Made by a program: the position numbers and the translations under genes. The notes beneath the pieces are model-generated. The model was not told where the DNA came from and did not search any database. It was given only the letters and a program-made list of their open reading frames with translations. 64,000 bases of DNA. Origin: Hyalangium gracile. Lineage in GTDB: Bacteria; Myxococcota; Myxococcia; Myxococcales; Myxococcaceae. Position 1 is the stretch's first letter. Every line of letters starts with the position of its first letter. Positions 24,346 through 31,682 of the stretch are shown here, piece after piece. The stretch spans positions 124,001 to 188,000 of the forward strand of contig NZ_JAHXBG010000004.1 in assembly GCF_020103725.1 (NCBI RefSeq), read 5' to 3'.

Positions 24346-25503
24346 TCAGCAGGAAGCCACCGCTCCCACCAGCATCTCCGCCTCCGCTTCCACGGAGGCA
24401 GAAGCTTGTGGCCTCGGGGCAGGTGGGTCTGCGACGTCCACGTCCGGGAACTCCGAGGAGGAAGGATGCGGCCAGGCCAGCATCAGGGTGGGCGGATAAC
24501 AGGGCCTGCCAGGATCCGTTCTGGAGGAGCGCGGGGCGGGTGGGCCCGCCGTGGGGCAGGGGCCGCAAGAATCTCCCTGCCACTCGCCAGCGGAGAGCGG
24601 AGCGGGTGGGGCCGAGGGTGCGTTCCGGCTCGAAGTGGCACACGCGCTGGCGCTCACCTCCGCCTGGACCGGGCCCGCCCCTGCCGGCCGGACTTGTTGC
24701 GAACTGGTATGACAAGCATACCAGTTGCTGGCGTTCTCGCCCGACACGGGCACCTCCCCGGCAGGCGGTGGGGGCTTGGGCGCGGTATGTGTGTCGCGCA
24801 CCGGGGCCAGCCGGTCGAGCAACGGCTCGTCAGCGGCCTTCAGCAGCGCCGGCAGCTGTTGGCGAAGGGCCTGAGCGTCACGGTCGGCCAAGGCGTTGAA
24901 CACGCACTGGGCCCACTGCTGGAAGGCCTCGGAGTGCAGCGCGGGGAGTAGCGCGTCTGCCAGCCCTCGGAAGGCCTTCTCCAACGACATCAGGAGCAGC
25001 AGGTGGCCGGGACGGTCCGCGCCTTGGGCCGCCAGCCGCAGCAAGTCGAACTCTCGCTCCACCCACCGGCTGCGCTTCTCCTGCCAGCGGGCCTCATCTC
25101 TCAACGCGAAGCTGGCATTGAGCAGCTGCTCCACAGCGGGCTGGCTGGCGTGCTCGCAGCAGGCGGCCAGTAGCTCCACCGTCACCTCCCGCTTGAGGGC
25201 GAAGTACCCCTCGAGCAGCGGCCGGCGGTCCATGTCTTGGCGGCCCTCGGGCAGCAGCAGCTTCAGGCTCTCCAGCGACAGCGCTTCACCGAGGGGCACC
25301 GTGCGGCTCTGTCTCCCGGGGTGTTGACGGATGAGTCCTCTGGCGGCCAGCCCCTGGAGGGCTCCTCGGATGGTGGTGCGCGACACCCCATAGCGCTGGG
25401 CCATCTGCCGCTCTGAAGGCAGCCTGCCTTTGGGCCACTGCCCCAGGGCAATCGTTCGCTCCAACTGCTCCGCCACTCTCGACACCAGCCCCTTGTGTTC
25501 CAT
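24346..25503 (-). CDS. GntR/FadR-type transcriptional regulator with long C-terminal tail
   Basis: 385 residues from the ATG at 25503, with AAGGG eight bases upstream. Residues 1-72 form a GntR winged helix (GRLPSERQMAQRYGVSRTTIRGALQGLAARGLI). Residues ~80-235 are all-helical and resemble the FCD/FadR_C effector domain, though His metal ligands are not obvious. The last ~150 residues are Pro/Ala/Ser-rich low complexity and unlike GntR proteins; part of them (GENASNWYACHTSSQQVRPAGAG) is translated from copy 3 of the dispersed palindromic element. So the gene has either run on into an inserted element or carries it as a tail. The ligand is unknown; a role in binding the element's FadR-like half-sites is a hypothesis. 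Confidence 0.85.
   Translation of the reverse strand: MEHKGLVSRVAEQLERTIALGQWPKGRLPSERQMAQRYGVSRTTIRGALQGLAARGLIRQHPGRQSRTVPLGEALSLESLKLLLPEGRQDMDRRPLLEGYFALKREVTVELLAACCEHASQPAVEQLLNASFALRDEARWQEKRSRWVEREFDLLRLAAQGADRPGHLLLLMSLEKAFRGLADALLPALHSEAFQQWAQCVFNALADRDAQALRQQLPALLKAADEPLLDRLAPVRDTHTAPKPPPPAGEVPVSGENASNWYACHTSSQQVRPAGAGPVQAEVSASACATSSRNAPSAPPAPLSAGEWQGDSCGPCPTAGPPAPRSSRTDPGRPCYPPTLMLAWPHPSSSEFPDVDVADPPAPRPQASASVEAEAEMLVGAVASC
24655..24785 (-). repeat. dispersed palindromic element, copy 3 (inside the GntR gene)
   Basis: Copy 3 is in reverse orientation to copies 1 and 2 and lies wholly within the 3' coding part of the GntR-type gene. The core has 9-bp arms AACTGGTAT (24702-24710) and ATACCAGTT (24718-24726) with spacer GACAAGC. 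On the minus strand the flanks match the other copies: GGGGAGGTGCCCGTGTCGG on one side and GTCCGGCCGGCAGGGGCGGG on the other. Here the symmetrical changes have moved inward (GGTAT/ATACC instead of GGT/ACC), so pairing is kept while the sequence differs. Confidence 0.75.
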
Positions 25504-25598
25504 CCCCGCCACCCTTCGTGTTGCAAGCCGCTCCCATCCAAGCAGAGGCCTCTGACAACGGGACTGCGTTCATCTCAGGGAGCAGCAACGAAAAGGCC

Positions 25599-25618
25599 AA
25601 GGCGGAGTGCCGCCTTTT
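25599..25618 (+). terminator. hairpin with T-run upstream of asparaginase
   Basis: AAGGCGG (25599-25605), loop AGTG, CCGCCTT (25610-25616), then TT. This looks like a short rho-independent terminator, 60 bp upstream of the asparaginase ATG, with no plus-strand gene before it. It could be an attenuator in the asparaginase leader or chance in a GC-rich gap; the T-run is only four bases. Confidence 0.35.
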
Positions 25619-25678
25619 CCTTCCTACACGCTCGTGCTTTACCGGGCTGCCGTGAACCAGGTTGAAGCCCTGCGCGCC

Positions 25679-26686
25679 ATGGCCCCGCTCACCATCGAAT
25701 CCACCCGCTCCGGTCTCGTCGAGTCCGTCCACCGCGTCTCGGTGGCCGTGGTGGATGCGACGGGGCGGCTGGTGGCCTCCTCCGGGGATCCAGGCCTCGT
25801 CACCTTCTGGCGCTCGGCGGCCAAGCCCTTCCAGGCGCTGCCGCTGGTGCTGGACGGAGCGGCGGACCGCTGGGGCTTCGGCCCCCAGGAACTGGCCCTG
25901 GCATGCGCGTCCCACTCGAGCGAGCCCGTCCACCGCGAGCGGGTGGAGGCCATGCTGCGCGCCTGCGGATGCCAGGAGGAGCAACTCGCTTGCGGGCCAC
26001 ACCCCCCGATCAGCGCGGCCGTGGCGGAGGAGGCGGCGCGCGGCGGGGTGAAGCTGACGCCGAAGTGGAGCAATTGCTCGGGCAAGCACACGGGGATGCT
26101 TGCGCTGGCGCGGCACCACGGCTGGCCCACGGAGGGCTATGCGCGCGCGGGCCACCCCGTGCAGGAGCGCCTCCTCCAGGAAGTGAGCCGGTGGACGGGC
26201 CTGCCGCGAGACGAGGTGCTCCTGGGCGTGGACGGGTGCACGGCGGTGTGCTTCGCCCTGCCGCTCGGAGCCATGGCCCGGGCGTACGCGTTGCTGGGCT
26301 GCTCGCCAGAGGCCGCGCCGAAGCGGCTGCGCGAGGCCATGTGGGCGCACCCGGAGCTGGTGGCGGGCACCGGCCGGCTGTGCACGGAGCTGATGACGGC
26401 GTGCCGGGGCTCGGTGCTGGCCAAGGTGGGCGCTGAGGGCGTCTACAGCGCAGCCCTCCCCGGCCTGGGCATGGGCGTGACGCTCAAGGTGGAGGATGGC
26501 GACGGACGCTGCTCGCCCCCCGCGCTGCTGGCGGTGCTACGGCAGGTGGTCGCGCGCCTGGGGCCGCAGGTGGGGCTGACGCTGCCGCTGGAGCAGCTCT
26601 CGCACCATGTGGAGCCGGTGCTCCGCAACACCCGAGGCGAAGCCATTGGCTCCCTGCGCGCCACGGGCGCGCTGGAGTTCCACTGA
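25679..26686 (+). CDS. L-asparaginase II family protein
   Basis: 335 residues from the ATG at 25679 (MAPLTIESTRSGLVESVHR); upstream in-frame GTG codons are possible starts. The family (pfam06089) is recognised from RSGLVESVHR, RSAAKPFQALPLV, LACASHSSEPVH, NCSGKHTGMLALARH and VDGCTAVCFALPL.AMARA, with a final GTGRLCTELM and GAEGVYSAALPG. Members such as Rhizobium etli AnsA hydrolyse L-asparagine to aspartate and ammonia and are unrelated to the Escherichia coli type II enzyme. No signal peptide, so cytoplasmic. It is divergent from the GntR-type gene, the common arrangement of a regulator and its target, with a 175-bp shared gap. Confidence 0.9.
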   Translation: MAPLTIESTRSGLVESVHRVSVAVVDATGRLVASSGDPGLVTFWRSAAKPFQALPLVLDGAADRWGFGPQELALACASHSSEPVHRERVEAMLRACGCQEEQLACGPHPPISAAVAEEAARGGVKLTPKWSNCSGKHTGMLALARHHGWPTEGYARAGHPVQERLLQEVSRWTGLPRDEVLLGVDGCTAVCFALPLGAMARAYALLGCSPEAAPKRLREAMWAHPELVAGTGRLCTELMTACRGSVLAKVGAEGVYSAALPGLGMGVTLKVEDGDGRCSPPALLAVLRQVVARLGPQVGLTLPLEQLSHHVEPVLRNTRGEAIGSLRATGALEFH

Positions 26687-26735
26687 AGTGAAGCAGGCGG
26701 GAGCGAGACGATGACCCACCGCATGCGGTGGAGCT

Positions 26736-27287
26736 CTACTCGCTGAAGGGCCGGGACGCGGCGCCCGCCGCGGTGTTCCCCGTGGGGCGCACGGGCACCT
26801 GAGCCAGGCCCACCTCGCGCAGCAGCTCTCTCTTGAGGCCCATGGCGAACAGCCCCAGGGTGAACAGGTAGACGGGCTCGACGAAAAAGAGGATGGGGCC
26901 GCCCAGGGACAGGCCATGCGTCTTCTTCTCGAAGAGGACATGGCCGCCGACGACGATGGCGAAGCGGAAGGCCATGACGCCGAAGGCCACCCCGAGCGCG
27001 GTGCCGGTGGGCAGGCGCGAGACGGCCTCCGCGGCGGCGAGCGTGGGCACGAGCAGCAGCGAGGCCAGCAGCCCGGCCGTCCACTCCAGGGTGAGGCAGT
27101 AGACGGCGACGGCGAGCACCAGGGCATGGGCTCCGGTGAGCGACAGGCCTCCCGCATCGAGCCTCGCCCACGACAGGGGCACGAGCAGGGAGAAGGTGAA
27201 GAGGTAGCCGCCGAGGAGGTGGACGGCGCGGCTGACGCCGTTCTCGTGGAGCGGCATCCAGGCGCGCAGCTTGTGGGCGAAGCTCAT
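26736..27287 (-). CDS. Mpo1-like (DUF962) membrane protein, divergent copy
   Basis: 183 residues with about five membrane helices. It keeps the Mpo1 pattern of two His-bearing regions: PLHENGVSRAVHLLGG near the N-terminus and VVGGHVLFEKKTHGLSLGGPILFFVEPVYLFTL toward the C-terminus. Yeast Mpo1 is an Fe2+-dependent dioxygenase that shortens 2-hydroxy fatty acids by one carbon. The N-terminal motif is less canonical than in the neighbour (ENG.SRA.H rather than HP.N...H). It is 22 bp downstream of a second Mpo1-like gene on the same strand, so they form a paralogous pair in one transcript. Confidence 0.75.
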   Translation of the reverse strand: MSFAHKLRAWMPLHENGVSRAVHLLGGYLFTFSLLVPLSWARLDAGGLSLTGAHALVLAVAVYCLTLEWTAGLLASLLLVPTLAAAEAVSRLPTGTALGVAFGVMAFRFAIVVGGHVLFEKKTHGLSLGGPILFFVEPVYLFTLGLFAMGLKRELLREVGLAQVPVRPTGNTAAGAASRPFSE

Positions 27288-27309
27288 GGGCGAGGTTCCG
27301 AGCCGCGGC

Positions 27310-27801
27310 TCACGCGCGCGACGCGGAGGAGGCGTCCACCGGCGTGGACTTCATGGAGTAGTCGCCGGTGAGCATGGCGACGAAGAACATGGGCCCCACG
27401 AGCGCGTGGACCAGGTTGGTGAAGAAGGAGGGAGACTTCTTCTCCCAGACGGCGTGGCCGGCCAGCTGGATCAGCCAGCCGAAGACGGCGATGGCGATGA
27501 CGGCCCAGACGGGCAGCAGGCGGCCCAGGGGGAAGCACAGGGCCATGCCGGCCGAGACGATGAGGCCCAGCTTCACGTCCGCGCGCAGGTACCACAGCGT
27601 GGCGAGCGCCCAGGCCACCATGCCCAGGGTGAGCACTCCGCCGGGCAGGACGGGAATGGCCACCAGCTTCACCCAGTCCAGCATCGCCACGATGTGCAGG
27701 ACGATGACCGGGATGGCGATCTTGTGGGTGAGGCGGTTGGTGGGGTGCTGGTGCGAGGAGGCGTAGTCGTCGAACAGGGCGACAATACGGGCATTGAGCA
27801 T
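27310..27801 (-). CDS. Mpo1-like (DUF962) membrane protein
   Basis: 163 residues, four to five helices, start preceded by GGAGG. The two motifs are clear: YASSHQHPTNRLTHKIAIPVIV and LIQLAGHAVWEKKSPSFFTNLVHALVGPMFFVAML, matching the HPxN...H and GHxxFEKxxP regions of the Mpo1/DUF962 family. The conserved His residues would bind iron for alpha-oxidation of 2-hydroxy fatty acids; activity in bacteria is inferred from homology. First of two tandem Mpo1-like genes, lying 99 bp downstream of an AraC regulator on the same strand that may control both. Confidence 0.85.
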   Translation of the reverse strand: MLNARIVALFDDYASSHQHPTNRLTHKIAIPVIVLHIVAMLDWVKLVAIPVLPGGVLTLGMVAWALATLWYLRADVKLGLIVSAGMALCFPLGRLLPVWAVIAIAVFGWLIQLAGHAVWEKKSPSFFTNLVHALVGPMFFVAMLTGDYSMKSTPVDASSASRA

Positions 27802-27900
27802 GGCGGGAGTCCTCCGAGGGTAGGGCTATGTGGAAGGTAGGGTATTCCTCGCGGGATGTCCTGGCCGGATGCGCCAATTTCCTGGCGGAAGGCGCCAGCC

Positions 27901-28920
27901 TCAGCCGCGGAACTCGCGCGGAGTCATCCCCGTCCACCGCTTGAAGGCCCGGTCGAAGGTGCTCAGGTCCGAGTAGCCCAGGCGGAAGGCCACCTCGCTG
28001 ACCCCCAGGTGCGGATCCTTGAGGTACTGGCGGGCCAGCTCGCTACGCACCGCGTCAGCGGCATCCTGGAAGGTGGTGTGGTGCTCGGCGAGGCGGCGCT
28101 GGAGGGTGCGCGCGCTGACGTGGAGCTGCCTGGCGACGGTCTCCATCTTGGGCGCGCCGTCGCGCAGCGTGGCCCGGATGGCCTCGTGCACCCGCTGGAC
28201 GAAGTCGGGCGGAGCGGCCTCCCGGGGCGGTGGGGTACCGGCGGCGCGCTCGAGGACGGAGAGCAGGACAGGGTCCGCGGAGACGACGGGCAGGTCCAGC
28301 GTGGTGGCGGCCAGCGTGAGGACGTTCATCCCCCCCCCGAAGGAGGGCACGACGCCAAAGTGGGCGGTGAGGGGCGAGAAGTCCCGCGGCGCCGGGTGGG
28401 CGAAGGTGACGGCGAGCGGGCTCCACGGCTGCCCGGCGAGCTGGCGGCCCACGTGGACGAAGAGGGCCAGGCCGAACTCGTTGGCATGGCGGCCGTAGGA
28501 GAGGGGCTCGCCCGGGACGCCATAGGTGAAGGTGCCGGCGGCGGCGTCCTCCTCGAAGGAGGCGACCATCCGGTCATTGAGGAGCGCCATGTACCGGGCG
28601 AGCCGGCGGAAGGTGTCCCGGAGGGTGGGCGCCGCCCGGGCGATGTACTCGACGAGGCCGTAGGTGCCGCGCTTGAAGGCCTGGGCGACATGGAGGCCGA
28701 TGAACGCGTCCCCCGAGCGCTGCTCCGTGGCCTCCAGGAAGGCTCGCAGGGTGGACAGCGGGAGGCTGATCTCCGGGACGGACTCCGCGTCGGCGGGCAG
28801 CTGGAAGTCCTGGACGAGCGCCCGCGGCTCCTGGCCATGCGCGCGCAGCCAGGCGAGGAACGGGCCCACGAGCTGGGTCCGCACGGCCTGGGAGGACTGT
28901 CCACCGCTCTGGGAAATCAT
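27901..28920 (-). CDS. AraC-family regulator (Arabinose_bd type)
   Basis: 339 residues from the ATG at 28920; a TTG nine bases upstream is an alternative. The N-terminal ~200 residues match the Arabinose_bd regulator domain (LPLSTLRAFLEATEQRSGDAFIGLHVAQAF, GLVEYIARAAPTLRDTFRRLARYM). The C-terminal double HTH is complete (METVARQLHVSARTLQRRLAEHHTTF...DLSTFDRAFKRWTGMTPREFRG). In this subfamily the inducer is often a fatty acid, alcohol or amino acid derivative. With two Mpo1-like fatty-acid enzymes directly downstream on the same strand, a lipid-related ligand is plausible but inferred. Confidence 0.9.
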   Translation of the reverse strand: MISQSGGQSSQAVRTQLVGPFLAWLRAHGQEPRALVQDFQLPADAESVPEISLPLSTLRAFLEATEQRSGDAFIGLHVAQAFKRGTYGLVEYIARAAPTLRDTFRRLARYMALLNDRMVASFEEDAAAGTFTYGVPGEPLSYGRHANEFGLALFVHVGRQLAGQPWSPLAVTFAHPAPRDFSPLTAHFGVVPSFGGGMNVLTLAATTLDLPVVSADPVLLSVLERAAGTPPPREAAPPDFVQRVHEAIRATLRDGAPKMETVARQLHVSARTLQRRLAEHHTTFQDAADAVRSELARQYLKDPHLGVSEVAFRLGYSDLSTFDRAFKRWTGMTPREFRG

Positions 28921-28957
28921 CGGCGCCAAGCGAGGGGCAGACGCTAGCGCCTTCCGC

Positions 28958-29824
28958 TCAGCGGTGGAAATCGAGCCGCACCCACTCGCCCTGCGCCGCG
29001 CCCGCCTCGGGGATGAGCCCCTGGGCGCGATAGGCCGCCTCCACCTCCGCCTTCTGGTGCGCGAGCACTCCGGCCAGCACCAGCCGCTCCTTCACCTTGG
29101 GGGCAATCAGCGGCGCCAGGGCGATGAGCGTGTTGGCCAGGATGTTGGCCACCACCAGGTCGAACGTGCCCTGCACCTGGGTCAGCTCCTTGCCGGACAG
29201 CTCCAGCTCCGGGGTGCCGTTCACCGAGGCGTTCTCGTGGGCCAGCTCCACGGACATGGGGTCGTTGTCGGTGCCCACCACTCGGCCGGCGCCCAGCTTC
29301 CTCGCTGCGATGGCGAGCACCCCCGTCCCCGTGCCCACGTCCAGCACGCTCGCGCCGGGGTGCGAGGCCATGTACGCGTCGATGGCGGCCAGGCACAGGG
29401 ACGTCGTGGGGTGGTCCCCCGTGCCGAACGCCATCTTCGGCTCGATGACGATGCGCACCTTGTCCTTGGGCGCGGCGTCCGCCTCCCACGGTGGCCCCAC
29501 CCACAGCCCGCCCACCTGCACGGACTTGATGAGCGCCTTCCACTCGTTGCTCCAGTCCTGCTGGGGCTTCTCCTCCAGCAGCACGCGGGCGCCCGGGAAG
29601 TCCTCCGCCACCTGGGCCCGAGCGGCCTCGGCGGTGTCCGTGTCCTCGAAGTAGGCGATGACGATGGCCTCGCCCGGGTTGGGGCCTCGCACGCCCGGCA
29701 TGGGCGGAGCCTCCCGGTCTCGCACCTCGAGGCCCATGGCACCCGACTCGTGGAGCACGTCCTGTACGGCCTCCGACTGATCCTCCGGCAACTCCACGGT
29801 GAGCGACAGATAGGTCTGGGACAT
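28958..29824 (-). CDS. prmA: ribosomal protein L11 methyltransferase PrmA
   Basis: 288 residues, normal length. The N-terminal substrate-recognition domain (MSQTYLSLTVELPEDQSEAVQDVL) is joined by a linker to a Rossmann methyltransferase domain with FGTGDHPTTSLCL, motif I VLDVGTGTGVLAIAA, GTDNDPMSVELA and the catalytic-loop motif VVANILANTLI. PrmA trimethylates several amino groups on ribosomal protein L11. Transcribed toward the AraC gene with a 37-bp gap, and divergent from a small lipoprotein gene 40 bp away. Confidence 0.95.
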   Translation of the reverse strand: MSQTYLSLTVELPEDQSEAVQDVLHESGAMGLEVRDREAPPMPGVRGPNPGEAIVIAYFEDTDTAEAARAQVAEDFPGARVLLEEKPQQDWSNEWKALIKSVQVGGLWVGPPWEADAAPKDKVRIVIEPKMAFGTGDHPTTSLCLAAIDAYMASHPGASVLDVGTGTGVLAIAARKLGAGRVVGTDNDPMSVELAHENASVNGTPELELSGKELTQVQGTFDLVVANILANTLIALAPLIAPKVKERLVLAGVLAHQKAEVEAAYRAQGLIPEAGAAQGEWVRLDFHR

Positions 29825-29864
29825 GCGCGCCCTTTAACCCCGGTATGGCTATGGTGGAAGGGCC

Positions 29865-30230
29865 ATGAGACTCCTTGCCCTCGGGCCCCTGGCCCTGGTG
29901 TTGGCCTGCTCGGGCCCTCCCGCTCCGGACGCGGCGCTCTGTCAGGACGTCATCACCCGCATGTGCCTGGCTCGGACGTGTACGGGGGTGAACGAACAGC
30001 TCGCCCTCGAGAACCAGGACTGCCAGGCCACCCTGCTGGAGCGCACCGGCTGTGGCGCCGAGGAGTTCGCCTTCTCCTCGCCCTCGCGCGAGCGCATCCT
30101 GAGCTGCCGCCTGCCGCTGGTGCGCAAGAGCACCGACCTGAACAGGGCGCCCGCGTGCGAGGACGTGGCGGAGGTGCTCCAGAACTGCTCGGACGTCATC
30201 GTCGTCTTCCTCGGAGGACGCCAGCCATGA
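29865..30230 (+). CDS. small Cys-rich lipoprotein
   Basis: 121 residues. A short signal peptide ends in a lipobox (LVLACSG), so the mature N-terminal Cys is lipidated. Eight further Cys follow (for example LCQDVITRMCLARTCTG, DCQATLLERTGCG, LSCRL, ACEDV, NCSD), enough for four disulfides in a compact domain. No family recognised; such small lipoproteins are frequent in myxobacteria. The stop overlaps the ATG of the next lipoprotein gene (ATGA), so they are coupled. Confidence 0.8.
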   Translation: MRLLALGPLALVLACSGPPAPDAALCQDVITRMCLARTCTGVNEQLALENQDCQATLLERTGCGAEEFAFSSPSRERILSCRLPLVRKSTDLNRAPACEDVAEVLQNCSDVIVVFLGGRQP

Positions 30231-31492
30231 GGTGGAAGCGACTGGTCGCCGGAGCGCTGGCGCTCACCGTGGGGTGTGCGCCCATGCAGTCGGAGCAGCG
30301 CGTGGAGCGAGGCCCGCTGCTGCGCACCTACGCCAAGGAGGTGACGCTCGGGGCGCGGACGCTGACCGCGGACGTGGAGGCGCGCTGGCCGGCGCTGCGG
30401 GTGCGCTTTGCTACTTCAGAGGTGTGCCGCACCGAGCAGCACGAGGAGTACGTGGAGAACGTCATCACCGAGCGCTACGAGCCCTCGGCCGGGCCGGCGA
30501 TCAGCATGGGCGCGGCGAACACGGCCGTGGGCGCGGGCCTGCTGCTGGCCCGTCCGCTCTTCTCGGGAGAGCCCAGGCGCGACGTCATCGACCGGGAGGG
30601 CCGCTACGGCGCGTCCTCCCGGAACATCGCGACGGTGTGGGGCACGGTGCTGCTGTCGCTGGGCGCTCCGGCGCTCGTCACGGGCATCATCCAGACGCTG
30701 CGCGCGGGCGAGGAGACCAAGACGCGCAAGGCGGACGCCGTGGTGAGCCTGCGCGAGGAGCCGTGCCGGCCCCAGCCGGCGAGCGGCACGGTGGAGTTCG
30801 CCGGAGGCCCCGGCACACCGCCCGAGCCCCGGCCGCTGACGGACGGCACGCTGGAGCTCACCGCGGACGAGCTGCGAGGCATGAGCTTCGCGGGCTTCCT
30901 CGTGGGCGGCGAGCCGGCGGCGATCAGCGAGGAGGACCAGGAGCTGCTGGCCACGTTCCGCATCTGCAGCCGGACGCTGACGGAGCTGATGGACCCGGCC
31001 GCGCTCGCTCAGGAGGAGGCCGAGCACCTCCAGGTGCTGCGCAGGCGGGTGGCGGGGTGCCAGGCCATTCCAGGCGCGCCCGTGGAGGAGCGGCTGAAGG
31101 CGGTGGACCAGGCGCTGGCCGCGAAGGGCGCGAAGGCGGAGCCCGCGGACGCCCCGAGCGTGAGCTCGTTCGAGGAGGCGCTGGCGGCCCACCCACCGGC
31201 GCTGACGCTCACGGCGGAGAGCACGGACCTGGACAAGCTGCAGGAGCCGGCGCTGGTGGGCCAGTCCGTGCTGCTGCGCGGAGTGCTGGAGCGGCGGGAG
31301 GAGCAGAACATCGCCGTGGTGCAGGTGGGCGGCACGCGGGTGCTGGTGTTCGTCGCGCCAGACAAGCTGTGGGCCCAGGACTTCCCGAAGGGCTCGCGGG
31401 TGGAGCTGGTGGGCGTGGTGATGGGCCGGCAGCGGCTGGGCGCTCTGGAGGCCCCGCTGGTGCGCGCCGTGTGGATGCGCACCGCGCTCTGA
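30227..31492 (+). CDS. lipoprotein of unknown function
   Basis: 421 residues from the ATG that overlaps the stop of the preceding lipoprotein gene. The signal ends in ALTVGCAP, a lipobox. Two hydrophobic stretches (GPAISMGAANTAVGAGLLLARPLF, ~residues 84-107, and NIATVWGTVLLSLGAPALVTGIIQTL, ~125-150) could be membrane-inserted. The C-terminal ~85 residues (LVGQSVLLRGVLERREEQNIAVVQVGGTRVLVFV...GSRVELVGVVMGRQRL) look like an OB-fold-type small beta-barrel. I do not recognise the family as a whole. Transcribed with the small Cys-rich lipoprotein. Confidence 0.75.
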   Translation: MRWKRLVAGALALTVGCAPMQSEQRVERGPLLRTYAKEVTLGARTLTADVEARWPALRVRFATSEVCRTEQHEEYVENVITERYEPSAGPAISMGAANTAVGAGLLLARPLFSGEPRRDVIDREGRYGASSRNIATVWGTVLLSLGAPALVTGIIQTLRAGEETKTRKADAVVSLREEPCRPQPASGTVEFAGGPGTPPEPRPLTDGTLELTADELRGMSFAGFLVGGEPAAISEEDQELLATFRICSRTLTELMDPAALAQEEAEHLQVLRRRVAGCQAIPGAPVEERLKAVDQALAAKGAKAEPADAPSVSSFEEALAAHPPALTLTAESTDLDKLQEPALVGQSVLLRGVLERREEQNIAVVQVGGTRVLVFVAPDKLWAQDFPKGSRVELVGVVMGRQRLGALEAPLVRAVWMRTAL

Positions 31493-31522
31493 GCGCCTCG
31501 GCACCCCACCGCGACGAGGCGC
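31493..31522 (+). terminator. possible terminator hairpin
   Basis: GCGCCTCG (31493-31500) pairs with CGAGGCGC (31515-31522) across a 14-base loop directly after the lipoprotein stop. The 8-bp GC stem is convincing, but there is no T-run, so it may be a rho-assisted or partial terminator. Confidence 0.4.
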
Positions 31523-31612
31523 GGTGGCTCGTCCGCCGACATTGTAGGTGGCTCGCCCTGCGGGAACATTGCACTGTCAGCGCGCCAACACCCTGAGCAA
31601 TCTCAAGGGTTT

Positions 31613-31639
31613 AAGAAATTTCTTGGTTTCCTAGGAAAC
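31613..31639. promoter_or_regulatory. two adjacent perfect palindromes upstream of the CXXCH gene
   Basis: AAGAAATTTCTT (31613-31624) and GTTTCCTAGGAAAC (31626-31639) are perfect palindromes with centres 14 bp apart, in an AT-rich patch unusual for this genome. They end 43 bp before the start of the CXXCH-containing gene, a good position for an operator or promoter of the 31.7-35.8 kb operon. No known regulator consensus is matched. Confidence 0.5.
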
Positions 31640-31682
31640 TCCTGGAGAGTCCACCCGAAAACTCCGAGTCCGGAGGATCAGG

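Noticed and set aside
26736-27801. The two Mpo1-like genes as one gene split by a stop
   Set aside because: Each has both His motifs and its own complete set of membrane helices, so they are tandem paralogues.
28664-30226. Upstream half of the long open frame that ends at 31492
   Set aside because: It runs antisense to AraC and PrmA and through the small lipoprotein in another frame. The real start is the ATG at 30227 with a lipoprotein signal and an ATGA overlap.
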